A stretch of 37,090 nt of DNA from Rhodoferax sp. (GTDB lineage: Bacteria > Pseudomonadota > Gammaproteobacteria > Burkholderiales > Burkholderiaceae_C). This document shows, in pieces, positions 8,383-20,781 of the stretch. The position numbers were made by a program, and so were the translations under genes. Position 1 is the stretch's first letter. The number at the start of each line of letters is the position of its first letter. Location: contig JAUXOA010000075.1 of assembly GCA_030682475.1 (NCBI GenBank), positions 1 through 37,090 of the forward strand, given 5' to 3'. The notes beneath the pieces are model-generated. The model saw only the letters and a program-made list of their open reading frames with translations, searched no databases and had not been told where the DNA came from.

Positions 8383-8967
8383 ATGGATAAGTCACCAACG
8401 GCAGTCGCCCATGGGCTGGGGCCGGTATCAAGTTGGGTCAAACGCTGGTCTCACCTGGTCCCGTCCCGGGGCACGGTACTGGACATCGCTTGCGGGCAGG
8501 GTCGTCACATGAAGTGGTTTGCTGAAAGAGGCCACACGGTCACTGGCGTTGATCGCTCACCCGAGGCAATTCATGCCGCAGCCAGTTTCGGCGACGCCGT
8601 TCTGGCGGATATCGAAAACGATCCCTGGCCTCTGATGGCGGGCGCACAGGTTCGCCAGTTCGAGGCGGTGATCGTCACCAACTATTTGTGGCGAGCACTT
8701 TTCCCGCTGATCACCCAGAGCATTGCACCGGGCGGACTGCTCATTTATGAGACCTTCACCAAAGGAAATGAAACAGTGGGAAGACCGGCCAGTCCTGATT
8801 TTCTTTTGCAACCTGCAGAATTGCTGTCGGTTTTTGAGAGCCTGCGCATCATCGCCTTTGAAGAAGGCTTTCTTGAAAATCCGCCTCGCTTCGTACAACG
8901 GATCGTCGCTGTACAACCCGATTTGCGAGATGAAACCGATCAGGTGCCGAAGCGGTACGCACTCTAG
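8383..8967 (+). CDS. Class I SAM-dependent methyltransferase
   Basis: A 194-residue Rossmann-fold methyltransferase. Motif I is VLDIACGQGRH (about residues 33-43), followed by the acidic end of strand 2 in VTGVDRSPEAI and a motif IV region (FEAVIVTNYLW). The later segment GGLLIYETFTKGNE resembles TehB- and UbiE-like small methyltransferases. The substrate cannot be told. It follows the 46-residue membrane protein by 6 bases and precedes dapA by 34 bases on the same strand. A TehB-type role in tellurite or metalloid methylation is possible but not shown. Confidence 0.82.
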   Translation: MDKSPTAVAHGLGPVSSWVKRWSHLVPSRGTVLDIACGQGRHMKWFAERGHTVTGVDRSPEAIHAAASFGDAVLADIENDPWPLMAGAQVRQFEAVIVTNYLWRALFPLITQSIAPGGLLIYETFTKGNETVGRPASPDFLLQPAELLSVFESLRIIAFEEGFLENPPRFVQRIVAVQPDLRDETDQVPKRYAL

Positions 8968-9001
8968 TTAAAATGCCCATTTACCGTTTAATTACCCGGA
9001 C

Positions 9002-9895
9002 ATGACATCCTCAACCAGCCAAATCACGGGCAGCATCGTAGCGCTTGTCACACCCATGTTTGATGATGGCAGTGTGGACTACCTCACCCTGCGCAAACTG
9101 ATCGACTGGCACATCGCTGAAGGCACCGATTGCATTGGCGTCGTTGGCACCACCGGTGAGTCGCCTACCGTCAATGTGCAAGAGCATTGCGAGATCATTC
9201 GCGTCTCGGTGGAGCAGGCTGCTGGACGCGTACCCATCATGGCCGGTTGCGGAGCGAACTCCACGGCGGAGGCGATCGAACTGACGAAGTTTGCCAAAAC
9301 GGTGGGCGCGGATTGCCAGTTGCAGGTGGTGCCCTACTACAACAAGCCGACTCAGGAAGGCCAGTACCTGCACTTCAAGGCGATTGCGCAGGCGGTTGAT
9401 CTTCCCATGATCCTCTACAACGTGCCCGGTCGTTCCGTAGCAGACATGGCACATGACACCGTGCTGCGGCTGGCTCAAGTGCCCGGCATCGTTGGCATCA
9501 AGGAAGCGACCGGCAATATTGAACGGGCGCAGTGGCTGATCCGGGAAGCGCCAAAAGGGTTTGCCATTTATTCGGGGGATGACCCGACTGCGGTTGCCCT
9601 GATGCTGTGCGGTGGCCACGGCAACGTCAGCGTAAGCGCCAATCTGGCGCCCCGCCTGATGCACGCGCTGTGCGTTGCGGCGATGGCAGGCGACACCAAA
9701 CGGGCCATGGAAATTCAGTTCAAGCTGCTGCCATTGCATAAAAACCTGTTTGTGGAGGCCAACCCCATTCCCGTGAAATGGGCGATGGCGAGGATGAAAC
9801 TGTGCGGTGGAACAATGCGCCTGCCAATGACGCCTTTGACCCCAGCCAGTGAAGCAGTGGTTGAAAGCGCTTTGCGCGCAAGCGGCCTGGTCTGA
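9002..9895 (+). CDS. dapA: 4-hydroxy-tetrahydrodipicolinate synthase (DapA)
   Basis: Condenses pyruvate with aspartate semialdehyde in the first committed step of lysine and diaminopimelate synthesis, in the cytoplasm. The 297-residue TIM barrel shows the Schiff-base lysine K167 ([11 protein letters not shown]), the TTGE motif at 50-53, Y112-Y113 in [11 protein letters not shown]139 and R144 in ILYNVPGR. These match the catalytic triad and substrate-binding arginine of the family. The start is the ATG at 9002. It is followed by bamC 43 bases later, the dapA-bamC order also seen in E. coli. Confidence 0.96.
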   Translation: MTSSTSQITGSIVALVTPMFDDGSVDYLTLRKLIDWHIAEGTDCIGVVGTTGESPTVNVQEHCEIIRVSVEQAAGRVPIMAGCGANSTAEAIELTKFAKTVGADCQLQVVPYYNKPTQEGQYLHFKAIAQAVDLPMILYNVPGRSVADMAHDTVLRLAQVPGIVGIKEATGNIERAQWLIREAPKGFAIYSGDDPTAVALMLCGGHGNVSVSANLAPRLMHALCVAAMAGDTKRAMEIQFKLLPLHKNLFVEANPIPVKWAMARMKLCGGTMRLPMTPLTPASEAVVESALRASGLV

Positions 9896-9938
9896 TCGGC
9901 CCAGCCTGGCCTTACTCATTACCCTAAGGGACATTTTT

Positions 9939-11018
9939 GTGAATCATTTTTCCAGACTGACGCTGCTGAGCCTTTCACTAACGCTTGCAGCGTGCTCGAC
10001 TCTCGAGAGCGACAAAATCGACTACAAAAGCGCTGGCAAAGGCCCTTCGCTTGAGGTCCCCCCTGATTTGACCCAACTGTCGCGTGACACCCGTTATGCA
10101 GTTCCGGGCGGTGCCGTGACCGCGTCCAGCTTCCAGCTTGGCCAAGCCAGCCAATCGGTGCCCACCGCAGTCACTTCCTTGGGTGATGTTCGTATTGAAC
10201 GTGCCGGTAGCCAACGCTGGCTCGTGATCAATCGGCCGGCCGACAAACTTTGGGAGCCAGTACGCGACTTCTGGCAGGAAAATGGCTTCCTGCTGGCGAT
10301 GGACCAGGCCAATCTGGGCATCATGGAAACCGACTGGTCCGAAAACCGGGCCAAAATACCGCAGGACTTTATTCGTAAAACGCTGGGGAAAGTACTCGAT
10401 TCACTGTATTCAACCGGTGAGCGCGACAAGTTTCGCACCCGTCTTGAACGCAATGCAAGCGGCGGCACTGACATCTTCATCAGCCACCGGGGCATGATCG
10501 AGGTCTACACCAGCACACAAAAAGACACGACCGTGTGGCAACCGCGCGCCGCCGACCCGGAACTGGAAGCAGAGTTCTTGCGCCGCTTGATGGTCAAGCT
10601 GGGTGTAACCCAGGAGCAATCCAAGGCACTGGTGGCAGCGGGGACCGCTAAGAACAGTTCGCGCGCCACTGCGGTCAACGGGCAACCGGTGGTGCAAATC
10701 GACGACGGCTTCGACCGCGCCTGGCGGCGTGTTGGCTTGTCACTGGACCGTACCGGTTTCACGGTCGAGGACCGGGACCGCAGTCAGGGCATTTATTTTG
10801 TCCGTTATGTCGAACCGGTTGCAGACAAGGCAACGCCAGGCTTCCTGGGAAAACTCTTTGGCGCCTCAAAAGCAGATACGGCACCATTGAAATACCGGAT
10901 TGTGCTTGTCAGTCAGGGGGAATCAACAACAGTTTCCGTGCTTGACACCAGTGGCAAGCCAGACACTTCAGCCAATGCGCAGCGCATCGTAAAAGTTATC
11001 GCCGACGACCTCAAGTAG
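9939..11018 (+). CDS. bamC: Outer membrane assembly lipoprotein BamC (NlpB)
   Basis: A lipoprotein partner of the BamABCDE complex that inserts beta-barrel proteins into the outer membrane. I chose the GTG at 9939, which has TAAGGG 8 bases upstream and opens directly into a lipoprotein signal with lipobox LAAC (Cys19). The 359-residue protein has the BamC N-terminal unstructured region (SDKIDYKSAGKGPSLEVPPDL) followed by two helix-grip domains, the second near AWRRVGLSLDRTGFTVEDRD. Longer in-frame readings into dapA lack a signal peptide at their N-terminus. A strong hairpin terminator follows. Confidence 0.93.
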   Translation: MNHFSRLTLLSLSLTLAACSTLESDKIDYKSAGKGPSLEVPPDLTQLSRDTRYAVPGGAVTASSFQLGQASQSVPTAVTSLGDVRIERAGSQRWLVINRPADKLWEPVRDFWQENGFLLAMDQANLGIMETDWSENRAKIPQDFIRKTLGKVLDSLYSTGERDKFRTRLERNASGGTDIFISHRGMIEVYTSTQKDTTVWQPRAADPELEAEFLRRLMVKLGVTQEQSKALVAAGTAKNSSRATAVNGQPVVQIDDGFDRAWRRVGLSLDRTGFTVEDRDRSQGIYFVRYVEPVADKATPGFLGKLFGASKADTAPLKYRIVLVSQGESTTVSVLDTSGKPDTSANAQRIVKVIADDLK

Positions 11019-11066
11019 TTTGATCACCGCACCGAATGACTGCACTTGCAGATTCATTCGGGCATG

Positions 11067-11092
11067 AAAAAGCCACCTGACGGTGGCTTTTT
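11067..11092. terminator. Bidirectional rho-independent terminator
   Basis: A-tract, stem GCCACC, loop TGAC, stem GGTGGC, T-tract (AAAAAGCCACC/GGTGGCTTTTT). It is symmetrical and lies between the convergent ends of bamC (+) and the alanine-rich lipoprotein (-), so it can stop both transcripts. Confidence 0.92.
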
Positions 11093-11119
11093 CATTAACA
11101 AAGTTGAGAAAGCAAAAGC

Positions 11120-11407
11120 TTACTTCTTCATCGTTGCAGCAGCATCAGCAGCCTTCTTGGCGGCATCGTCAGCAGCACCTTTGGCAGCGTCAACCACAGC
11201 AGCGCCAGCGGCGGTAGCAGCATCAGCGGCAGCAGTGCCAGCGGCGGCAGCAGCAGAAGCGGCAGCAGCCTGGACGGGTGCAGCAACCTCAGGTGCAGGA
11301 GCTGCTACAGGTGCAGGAGCCACTACTTTGGGAGCCTCTTCTTTTTTACCACAAGCAGCCAGAGCAGCAGCAGCAATAACAGCGGCCAAAACGAGCGATT
11401 TATTCAT
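11120..11407 (-). CDS. Small alanine-rich lipoprotein
   Basis: A 95-residue secreted lipoprotein: N-terminal MNKS, a hydrophobic segment and lipobox LAAC with Cys19, followed by GKKEEAPK. The mature part is about half alanine: a Pro-Ala-Val segment, then long Ala runs with spaced Asp/Lys pairs (KGAADDAAKKAADAAATMKK), which should form a mostly helical rod. CxKKEE after the lipid anchor is compatible with outer membrane sorting. AGGT about 11 bases before the ATG may be the ribosome site. I do not recognise a function; by composition it could be a spacer-like or envelope stress lipoprotein, but this is a guess. It is a single-gene unit with its own promoter candidate and terminator. Confidence 0.8.
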   Translation of the reverse strand: MNKSLVLAAVIAAAALAACGKKEEAPKVVAPAPVAAPAPEVAAPVQAAAASAAAAAGTAAADAATAAGAAVVDAAKGAADDAAKKAADAAATMKK

Positions 11408-11475
11408 TTGAAAAATTACCTGGTGAGTTGATGAAACAATTTCCGGAAATTGTCACTGCAGAGAGTCTGCAACGA

Positions 11476-11509
11476 CTAAGCAAAAATGACTCGAGATCTT
11501 TTTGCTCAG
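11476..11509 (-). promoter_or_regulatory. Putative 5'-end hairpin of the alanine-rich lipoprotein mRNA
   Basis: The arms CTAAGCAAAAA (11476-11486) and TTTTTGCTCAG (11499-11509) pair at 10 of 11 positions around a 12-base loop. On the minus strand this hairpin would form the very 5' end of a transcript started from the TATAAT at 11516-11521, leaving an untranslated leader of about 100 bases before the ATG at 11407. Such a terminal stem-loop could stabilise the mRNA. Confidence 0.4.
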
Positions 11510-11515
11510 CCGTGG

Positions 11516-11521
11516 ATTATA
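11516..11521 (-). promoter_or_regulatory. Candidate -10 box (TATAAT) for the lipoprotein gene
   Basis: A perfect TATAAT on the minus strand, followed by a suitable start site at about 11509. I see no good -35 hexamer at 16-18 bases, so the promoter call rests on the -10 alone. Confidence 0.35.
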
Positions 11522-11640
11522 AGGCAAAAATCTACTCCACTCTTGCAGCCTGATGTCGCGTCCGGACGTCCTGAAACCTTCTCCATTAATGAAAATGTGT
11601 CGTGCATCAAGCATCCTTTTCAAACTGCGACAATTCTCCT

Positions 11641-12174
11641 ATGAAAATCAAAAAACAATGTGTGGTCGCCCTGACCTGGACGCTGAAAGACACGCTGGGT
11701 GAGGAGCTTGACGTGCTTGACGAGCCGGTCGAGTTTCTGGTCGGCGGCGAAGATCTCTTCGAAGCCATCGAGGAGGCACTACAGGGCCATGAAGTGGGTG
11801 CTGAGATCGACCTGCAAATCGAACCAGAACAGGGTTTTGGCGATTACAACGACAGACTGGTGTTCCTCGAGTCGCGCCAACTCTTTCCCCCTGAACTGGA
11901 GGAGGGCATGACATTTGAAGGCGCATCACTGCCCGCCGGCTGCAATCCGGAGGCGCCCAAAGACGCCTTGTACACCGTTACTGAAATCTACCCCGAGCAT
12001 GTCGTGCTGGATGGCAACCATCCTCTGGCCGGTATCGCTTTGCGCCTGAGCCTGAAGATTGAGGCCGTTCGGGAAGCCACGGAAGAAGAGATTGGACGTG
12101 GCTCGGCAGGTACCGGTTTTTTCAGGATTGCGCCCTTGCATGCCAATGCGCCCGGCAGCGACACCCTTCATTGA
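11641..12174 (+). CDS. FKBP-type peptidyl-prolyl cis-trans isomerase, SlyD-like
   Basis: A cytoplasmic prolyl isomerase/chaperone of the SlyD/FKBP type, about 177 residues from the ATG at 11641 (MKIKKQCVV). Visible family marks are FLVGGEDLFEAIEEALQGHEVG, EPEQGFGDYNDRLV and the SlyD-type DGNHPLAG motif that closes the inserted chaperone flap. It lacks the long His/Cys-rich nickel-binding tail of E. coli SlyD; the tail is short, with two His (LHANAPGSDTLH). An upstream in-frame ATG at 11602 would add 13 residues that do not look conserved. It is convergent with dut, with only 17 bases between the stops. Confidence 0.88.
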   Translation: MKIKKQCVVALTWTLKDTLGEELDVLDEPVEFLVGGEDLFEAIEEALQGHEVGAEIDLQIEPEQGFGDYNDRLVFLESRQLFPPELEEGMTFEGASLPAGCNPEAPKDALYTVTEIYPEHVVLDGNHPLAGIALRLSLKIEAVREATEEEIGRGSAGTGFFRIAPLHANAPGSDTLH

Positions 12175-12191
12175 TTTCCGACATCCCGGTA

Positions 12192-12637
12192 TCACGATTT
12201 TCCAGTGGAACCGTAGCCCCCCTCCCCGCGCTGGCTGGTGGGAAATTCGCTGACAACGTTGAACTGCGCCTGCACCACAGGAACAATGACAAGTTGTGCG
12301 ATCCGCTCCATCGGCTCAATGGTGAAGGCGACGTCGCTGCGGTTCCAGGCGCTCACCATCAGTTGCCCCTGGTAGTCGCTGTCAATCAGGCCCACCAGAT
12401 TGCCCAGCACGATCCCGTGCTTGTGACCCAGGCCGGAACGCGGCAGGATGAGCGCCGCAAATTTCGGATCCGCCAAGTAAATGGCAATGCCAGTGGGAAC
12501 CAGTTGCCAGGCATTGGGCTGCAAGGTCAGCGGCTCACTCAGGCAGGCCCGCAAATCGAGCCCGGCACTGCCTGACGTCGCGTACGCCGGCAACTGGTTG
12601 GCCATGCGGGGGTCCATGATCTTGACGTCGATTTCCA

Positions 12638-12641
<4 letters not shown>
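12192..12641 (-). CDS. dut: dUTP diphosphatase (Dut)
   Basis: Hydrolyses dUTP to dUMP and pyrophosphate, keeping uracil out of DNA and supplying thymidylate synthesis. All five motifs of the trimeric family are present in 149 residues: TSGSAGLDL (about 22-30), PRSGLG (67-72), GLIDSDYQG (84-92, with the catalytic Asp), ERIAQLV (112-118) and the Gly-rich [10 protein letters not shown] tail (138-147). The start codon overlaps the coaBC stop as ATGA, so translation is probably coupled to coaBC; a second ATG follows at once (MM). The coaBC-dut order is common in proteobacteria. Confidence 0.96.
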
Positions 12642-15598
<2,957 letters not shown>

Positions 15599-15599
<1 letters not shown>

Positions 15600-16456
15600 T
15601 GAAACTGTGTGGCTTCGACATCGGCTTGCAGCAGCGTTTCTTTCTCATCGCAGGCCCGTGCGTGATTGAGTCGGAACAGTTGCAGATGGACACGGCCGGC
15701 ACCCTGAAGGAAATCACGTCCAGCCTGGGTATTGCGTTCATTTTCAAGAGCAGCTTTGACAAGGCCAACCGCTCCAGTGGCAGCACGTTTCGCGGCCCCG
15801 GCATGGACAAGGGGCTCGAAATTCTGGCCAAGGTCAAACGCGAACTCAAGCTACCGGTGCTGACCGACATCCATTCGGAAGACCAGATTGCGCAAGTGGC
15901 CGCGGTGGTGGACGTATTGCAAACGCCGGCTTTTCTGTGCCGCCAGACCGACTTTATCCGTGCCGTGGCGCAGTCGGGCTTGCCGGTCAATATCAAGAAA
16001 GGGCAGTTTCTGGCCCCGGGCGACATGAAAAACGTGATCGACAAAGCACGTGCTGCGGCGCGTGAGAAAGGTCTGATCGAGGACAATTTCATGGCCTGTG
16101 AACGTGGCGTCAGTTTTGGCTACAACAACCTGGTCAGTGACATGCGCTCCCTGGCCATCATGCGCGAAACCGGCGCCCCGGTGGTGTTCGACGCCACCCA
16201 CTCGGTTCAGTTGCCGGGCGGTCAGGGCAGCAGCAGTGGCGGGCAACGCGAGATGGTGCCGGTGCTGGCCCGCGCTGCCGTGGCCGTCGGTGTCGCCGGC
16301 CTGTTCATGGAAACCCATCCTGACCCGTCCAGGGCTTTGAGTGACGGACCCAATGCCGTACCGCTCAAACACATGCGCGCCTTGCTGGAGACGCTGGTGG
16401 CACTGGACCAGGTGACCAAGAAAAACGGCTTTCTCGAAAATAGTTTTGGCGTCTGA
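15599..16456 (+). CDS. kdsA: 3-deoxy-8-phosphooctulonate synthase (KdsA)
   Basis: Condenses arabinose 5-phosphate with phosphoenolpyruvate to Kdo 8-phosphate, the precursor of the lipopolysaccharide inner-core sugar. The 285-residue TIM barrel has [12 protein letters not shown] near the N-terminus, the [11 protein letters not shown] substrate loop, [25 protein letters not shown] and [12 protein letters not shown]. The start ATG at 15599 shares its A with the pyrG stop, which fixes the start and implies coupling. The pyrG-kdsA-eno-ftsB order is conserved in many proteobacteria. Confidence 0.97.
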
Positions 16457-16501
16457 ATCGAACTCTGAAAATACAAATGATGGCGTGAGTTTGATTTGGA
16501 T

Positions 16502-17927
<1,426 letters not shown>

Positions 17928-17941
17928 CACGATAAATGTAA

Positions 17942-18217
17942 ATGGGCAATCGCGTTGTCCCGGCCGCTCTGATCGCACTGCTCGTGATCCTTCACGCGCA
18001 ACTGTGGTTTGGCCGTGGCAGCCTGCCCAATGTTGCCCGCATGACTGAACAACTGAATACGCAAAATCAGCAAAACCAGCAGGCGCAACTCGCCAATAAC
18101 CGACTGGCCGCCGAAGTTCGGGATCTGAAAGAAGGCCTGGAAATGGTCGAGGAAAAAGCCCGACTCGAACTCGGCATGGTCAAGCCCAACGAAATTTACG
18201 TGCAAATCACCAAGTAA
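17942..18217 (+). CDS. ftsB: Cell division protein FtsB
   Basis: A small bitopic septum protein that links FtsQ and FtsL in the divisome. The 91 residues show a short cytoplasmic N-terminus, one membrane helix (VVPAALIALLVILHAQLWFG, about residues 5-24), then a coiled coil rich in Gln, Asn and Leu and the conserved end LEMVEEKARLELGMVKPNE. Length and position after eno are typical of FtsB. The start is the ATG at 17942, 14 bases after the eno stop. Confidence 0.92.
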   Translation: MGNRVVPAALIALLVILHAQLWFGRGSLPNVARMTEQLNTQNQQNQQAQLANNRLAAEVRDLKEGLEMVEEKARLELGMVKPNEIYVQITK

Positions 18218-18256
18218 GGTTCTGGGCGGTGCGCGCTGAACGAATCGAGTATTGAC

Positions 18257-19246
18257 TTACTGAACCGTCGCGCTGGCTGGCGGAGAAGCGCCGGCCTCCC
18301 TGAAAATTCGGGCCACATCAATCGGATCGAAGCGGTAATGCGCGCCGCAAAAGTCACATCCCACTTCGATGTCACCGCGCTCGGCGACGATGCTTTGTGC
18401 CTCCGCAAGGCCCAGCTCCAGAATCATGTGGCTTACGCGCTCACGACTACAGGTGCAGGAAAAGTGCGGCACGGTGTCGCCCGCCATGGGCTCAAAGCGT
18501 GATAATTTTTCTTCCCAAAACAGACGCCGCAGAATCGTCTCCACGTCCAGCGTCAAAAGCTCTTCGCGCTTCAAGCTCGACGCCAGCATGGCAATACGCT
18601 TGTAGTGTTCGTTGACGCCAATTTCATCTTCGTCGGCCAGGCTCACCCGGCTACCGGCCAGATTGCGGGAGCCCTCCAGCGGCAAGCGCTGGATCAACAG
18701 GCCGGCTGCCACTTTATCGTCAACCGCCAGTACCAGTGTCGTCTCAAGCTGCTCGCTTTGCAGCATGTAGTGTTCCAGCACTTCACTCAAGCTTTCCAGC
18801 TTCTCACCCGCAGCCCCGAACAAAGACACCACACCCTGGTACGGTTGCTGCCCCGGGAACCTGGTCTGGGGGTCGAGTGTGATGGCACATTTGCCCTGGT
18901 TATTCAGGTTCACCAGCATGCTCAGGCTGGCGTCTGTAGCGATAGCATCCGTGACTGTTGCCGTGGCCCGCAAACCGAAATCAGGCTGCACCTCTGCCAC
19001 GGCCAGTTTGACCGGGCCATCGCCCACTATCTGCAAGATCAGCGAGCCGTTGAACTTGATGTTCGACTGCATCAGGGTGGCCGCCGCCACCATCTCGCCC
19101 AGCATGTTTTGCACCGGAAGCGGGTAAGCACCGGCCGGATTGCCTGAGGCACGTCGATGCAGGATTTCAGTCCAGGCATCCGTCAGACGCACCAGCATGC
19201 CGCGCACCGGCAGGCCCTCAAATAGAAACTTGTGAAGTTCAGACAC
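18257..19246 (-). CDS. hslO: Redox-regulated chaperone Hsp33 (HslO)
   Basis: A cytoplasmic holdase activated by oxidative unfolding. The 329-residue protein ends in the zinc-binding redox switch C264-x-C266 ... C297-x2-C300 (FSCTCSRERV, GCDFCGAHY), the pattern that defines the family. The N-terminal chaperone domain is recognisable from GMLVRLTDAWTEI and VGDGPVKLAVAE. It is convergent with ftsB with no clear terminator in the 39 bases between them. The gamma-carbonic anhydrase-like gene ends the same minus-strand pair's upstream side: that gene's stop region is 30 bases from the hslO start. Confidence 0.95.
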   Translation of the reverse strand: MSELHKFLFEGLPVRGMLVRLTDAWTEILHRRASGNPAGAYPLPVQNMLGEMVAAATLMQSNIKFNGSLILQIVGDGPVKLAVAEVQPDFGLRATATVTDAIATDASLSMLVNLNNQGKCAITLDPQTRFPGQQPYQGVVSLFGAAGEKLESLSEVLEHYMLQSEQLETTLVLAVDDKVAAGLLIQRLPLEGSRNLAGSRVSLADEDEIGVNEHYKRIAMLASSLKREELLTLDVETILRRLFWEEKLSRFEPMAGDTVPHFSCTCSRERVSHMILELGLAEAQSIVAERGDIEVGCDFCGAHYRFDPIDVARIFREAGASPPASATVQ

Positions 19247-19276
19247 GCACTAATCCATTCAGATTCAAGACCTTCA

Positions 19277-19813
19277 TCATGGAGAACGATCAGGCAATTT
19301 TTTCAACCCTGCGCGAAACCGGCGGGCGTTGTCAACGTAGTGTTGGGCACCCAATCGCAAGCCTTGCAATTGCTCAGGTGTGAGCTGGCGAACAACCTTG
19401 GCCGGACTGCCCAGGATCATCGAACCATCCGGGAATTCCTTCCCCTCCGTCACCAAAGAACCGGCCCCTACCAGACAGTTCTTGCCAATTTTTGCACCAT
19501 TGAGAACAACAGCACCGATGCCGATCAAGCTACCGTCGCCAATCGTGCAGCCATGCAACATGACCTGATGCCCTACCGTCACATCCTCACCCAGCGTCAA
19601 TGGCATGCCGATATCAGCGTGCAAGGCGCTCATATCCTGAATATTGGTGCGCCGCCCAATCCGTATGGTTTCAGTATCGCCCCGGATCACCACACCAAAC
19701 CAGATGCTGACGTCATCCGCCAGCTCAACATTACCCATCACCTGGGCGCTGTCGGCGACCCAGGCCGAGTCTGCAATGCGGGGAGCCATGCCGTCAAGTT
19801 CGTAGATTGCCAT
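19277..19813 (-). CDS. Gamma-carbonic anhydrase-like hexapeptide-repeat protein
   Basis: A left-handed beta-helix protein of 178 residues of the YrdA/PaaY type. Hexapeptide repeats run from ADSAQVMGNVEL to GSLVTEGKEFPDGS. The three zinc-ligand histidines of the gamma-carbonic anhydrase fold are at H65, H82 and H87 (ALHAD, GHQVMLHG), so it could hydrate CO2; many relatives show weak or redox-dependent activity and thioesterase roles are reported for PaaY. The C-terminal helix resembles the cap helix of the family. The start is the ATG at 19813. Confidence 0.88.
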   Translation of the reverse strand: MAIYELDGMAPRIADSAWVADSAQVMGNVELADDVSIWFGVVIRGDTETIRIGRRTNIQDMSALHADIGMPLTLGEDVTVGHQVMLHGCTIGDGSLIGIGAVVLNGAKIGKNCLVGAGSLVTEGKEFPDGSMILGSPAKVVRQLTPEQLQGLRLGAQHYVDNARRFRAGLKKLPDRSP

Positions 19814-19885
19814 GTAGCTTCCAATTCTTCAAGTTGCATGGAATTGTAAGGAGGGAAATCCAGGCATGACTGTCGGCGCCAGACC

Positions 19886-20659
19886 TCAGGACATGACCAG
19901 GCCGCGCCAGAGCAGGCTTGCGCCGCCGGCGATCAGCAGCAGCCACACGGCCTGCAGCGCGCGCTGCGTGGGCATGCGTGCATGCAGATGGCTGCCGGCC
20001 AGATAGCCGATGAGTGCGCAGGGCAGCAGCACAAAGGCGAGCGGCAACAAGTCACGTTGCGTGTAGAAGCCACTGCCGGTGAAGAGCGCGAGCCGGATCA
20101 GCGCGGTGCCGAAAATCAACACACCGATGGTCGCGCGCAGCACGGTTTTGTCGGGCAAGCGCCGCGCCAAGTAGATCATGTAGATTGGGCCGCCCGTGCC
20201 ATACAGCGCCGTGAAGGCACCGCCGATCACGCCGGCCGGAATGGCCCAGCCCGGCGAGACGGGCGTGGGCGCCAGCTTGCTCAGCAGGCTCCAACCGGCA
20301 TAACTCAGCACGAAGGCGCCGAGCAGCAGCAACAGCCACCGTTCGCTGACCTGCACGAGCAGCGTTACGCCGGCCGCCATTCCGAGCACCAGAAACGGCA
20401 GCAAGCGCAGCAACTCCTGCTGGTCCAGGTGCTTGCGATTCTTCAGGCCGAGCAGCAAACCGGCGAAAAGATCGAAGACTAGCATCATTGGCACCGCAAA
20501 GCGCAGCGGAAATAAGTGCGCGAGCAGCGGAATGGCGATGATGGCTGCGCCGAATCCGGTGAGGCCGTACACGGTGTATGCGAGCGTTATGATCAGCGCC
20601 GCGCTCAGCAGCGTGATCCAGGGCAGGTCGATCACGCGCCGCCCGCTCCGCTTTGGCAT
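19886..20659 (-). CDS. TauE/SafE-family membrane exporter, putative sulfite exporter
   Basis: A 257-residue inner-membrane protein with about eight hydrophobic helices and the two TauE-type repeats (TVYGLTGFGAAIIAIPLL near the N-terminus; GVIGGAFTALYGTGGPIYMIYLA in the middle). Family members export sulfite, sulfoacetate or related organosulfur anions. Here it lies at the far end of the catabolic cluster whose SuyAB enzyme should release sulfite, which supports but does not prove sulfite as substrate. I give the ATG at 20659; a GTG at 20635 (then IDLPWITLL) has GGAG upstream and is a good alternative. It is 122 bases after the TPP-enzyme gene on the same strand. Confidence 0.82.
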   Translation of the reverse strand: MPKRSGRRVIDLPWITLLSAALIITLAYTVYGLTGFGAAIIAIPLLAHLFPLRFAVPMMLVFDLFAGLLLGLKNRKHLDQQELLRLLPFLVLGMAAGVTLLVQVSERWLLLLLGAFVLSYAGWSLLSKLAPTPVSPGWAIPAGVIGGAFTALYGTGGPIYMIYLARRLPDKTVLRATIGVLIFGTALIRLALFTGSGFYTQRDLLPLAFVLLPCALIGYLAGSHLHARMPTQRALQAVWLLLIAGGASLLWRGLVMS

Positions 20660-20781
20660 GCGCGCGCCGCGGACGCAGCCACCCTCTCAGTGCGCGCGCG
20701 GCCGTCCAAACGGCAACAGGTATTCAACACCTCTGCCATCACAGGGGGATGGGTGCCGCCGCTTGACAGACAGAAGCCATA

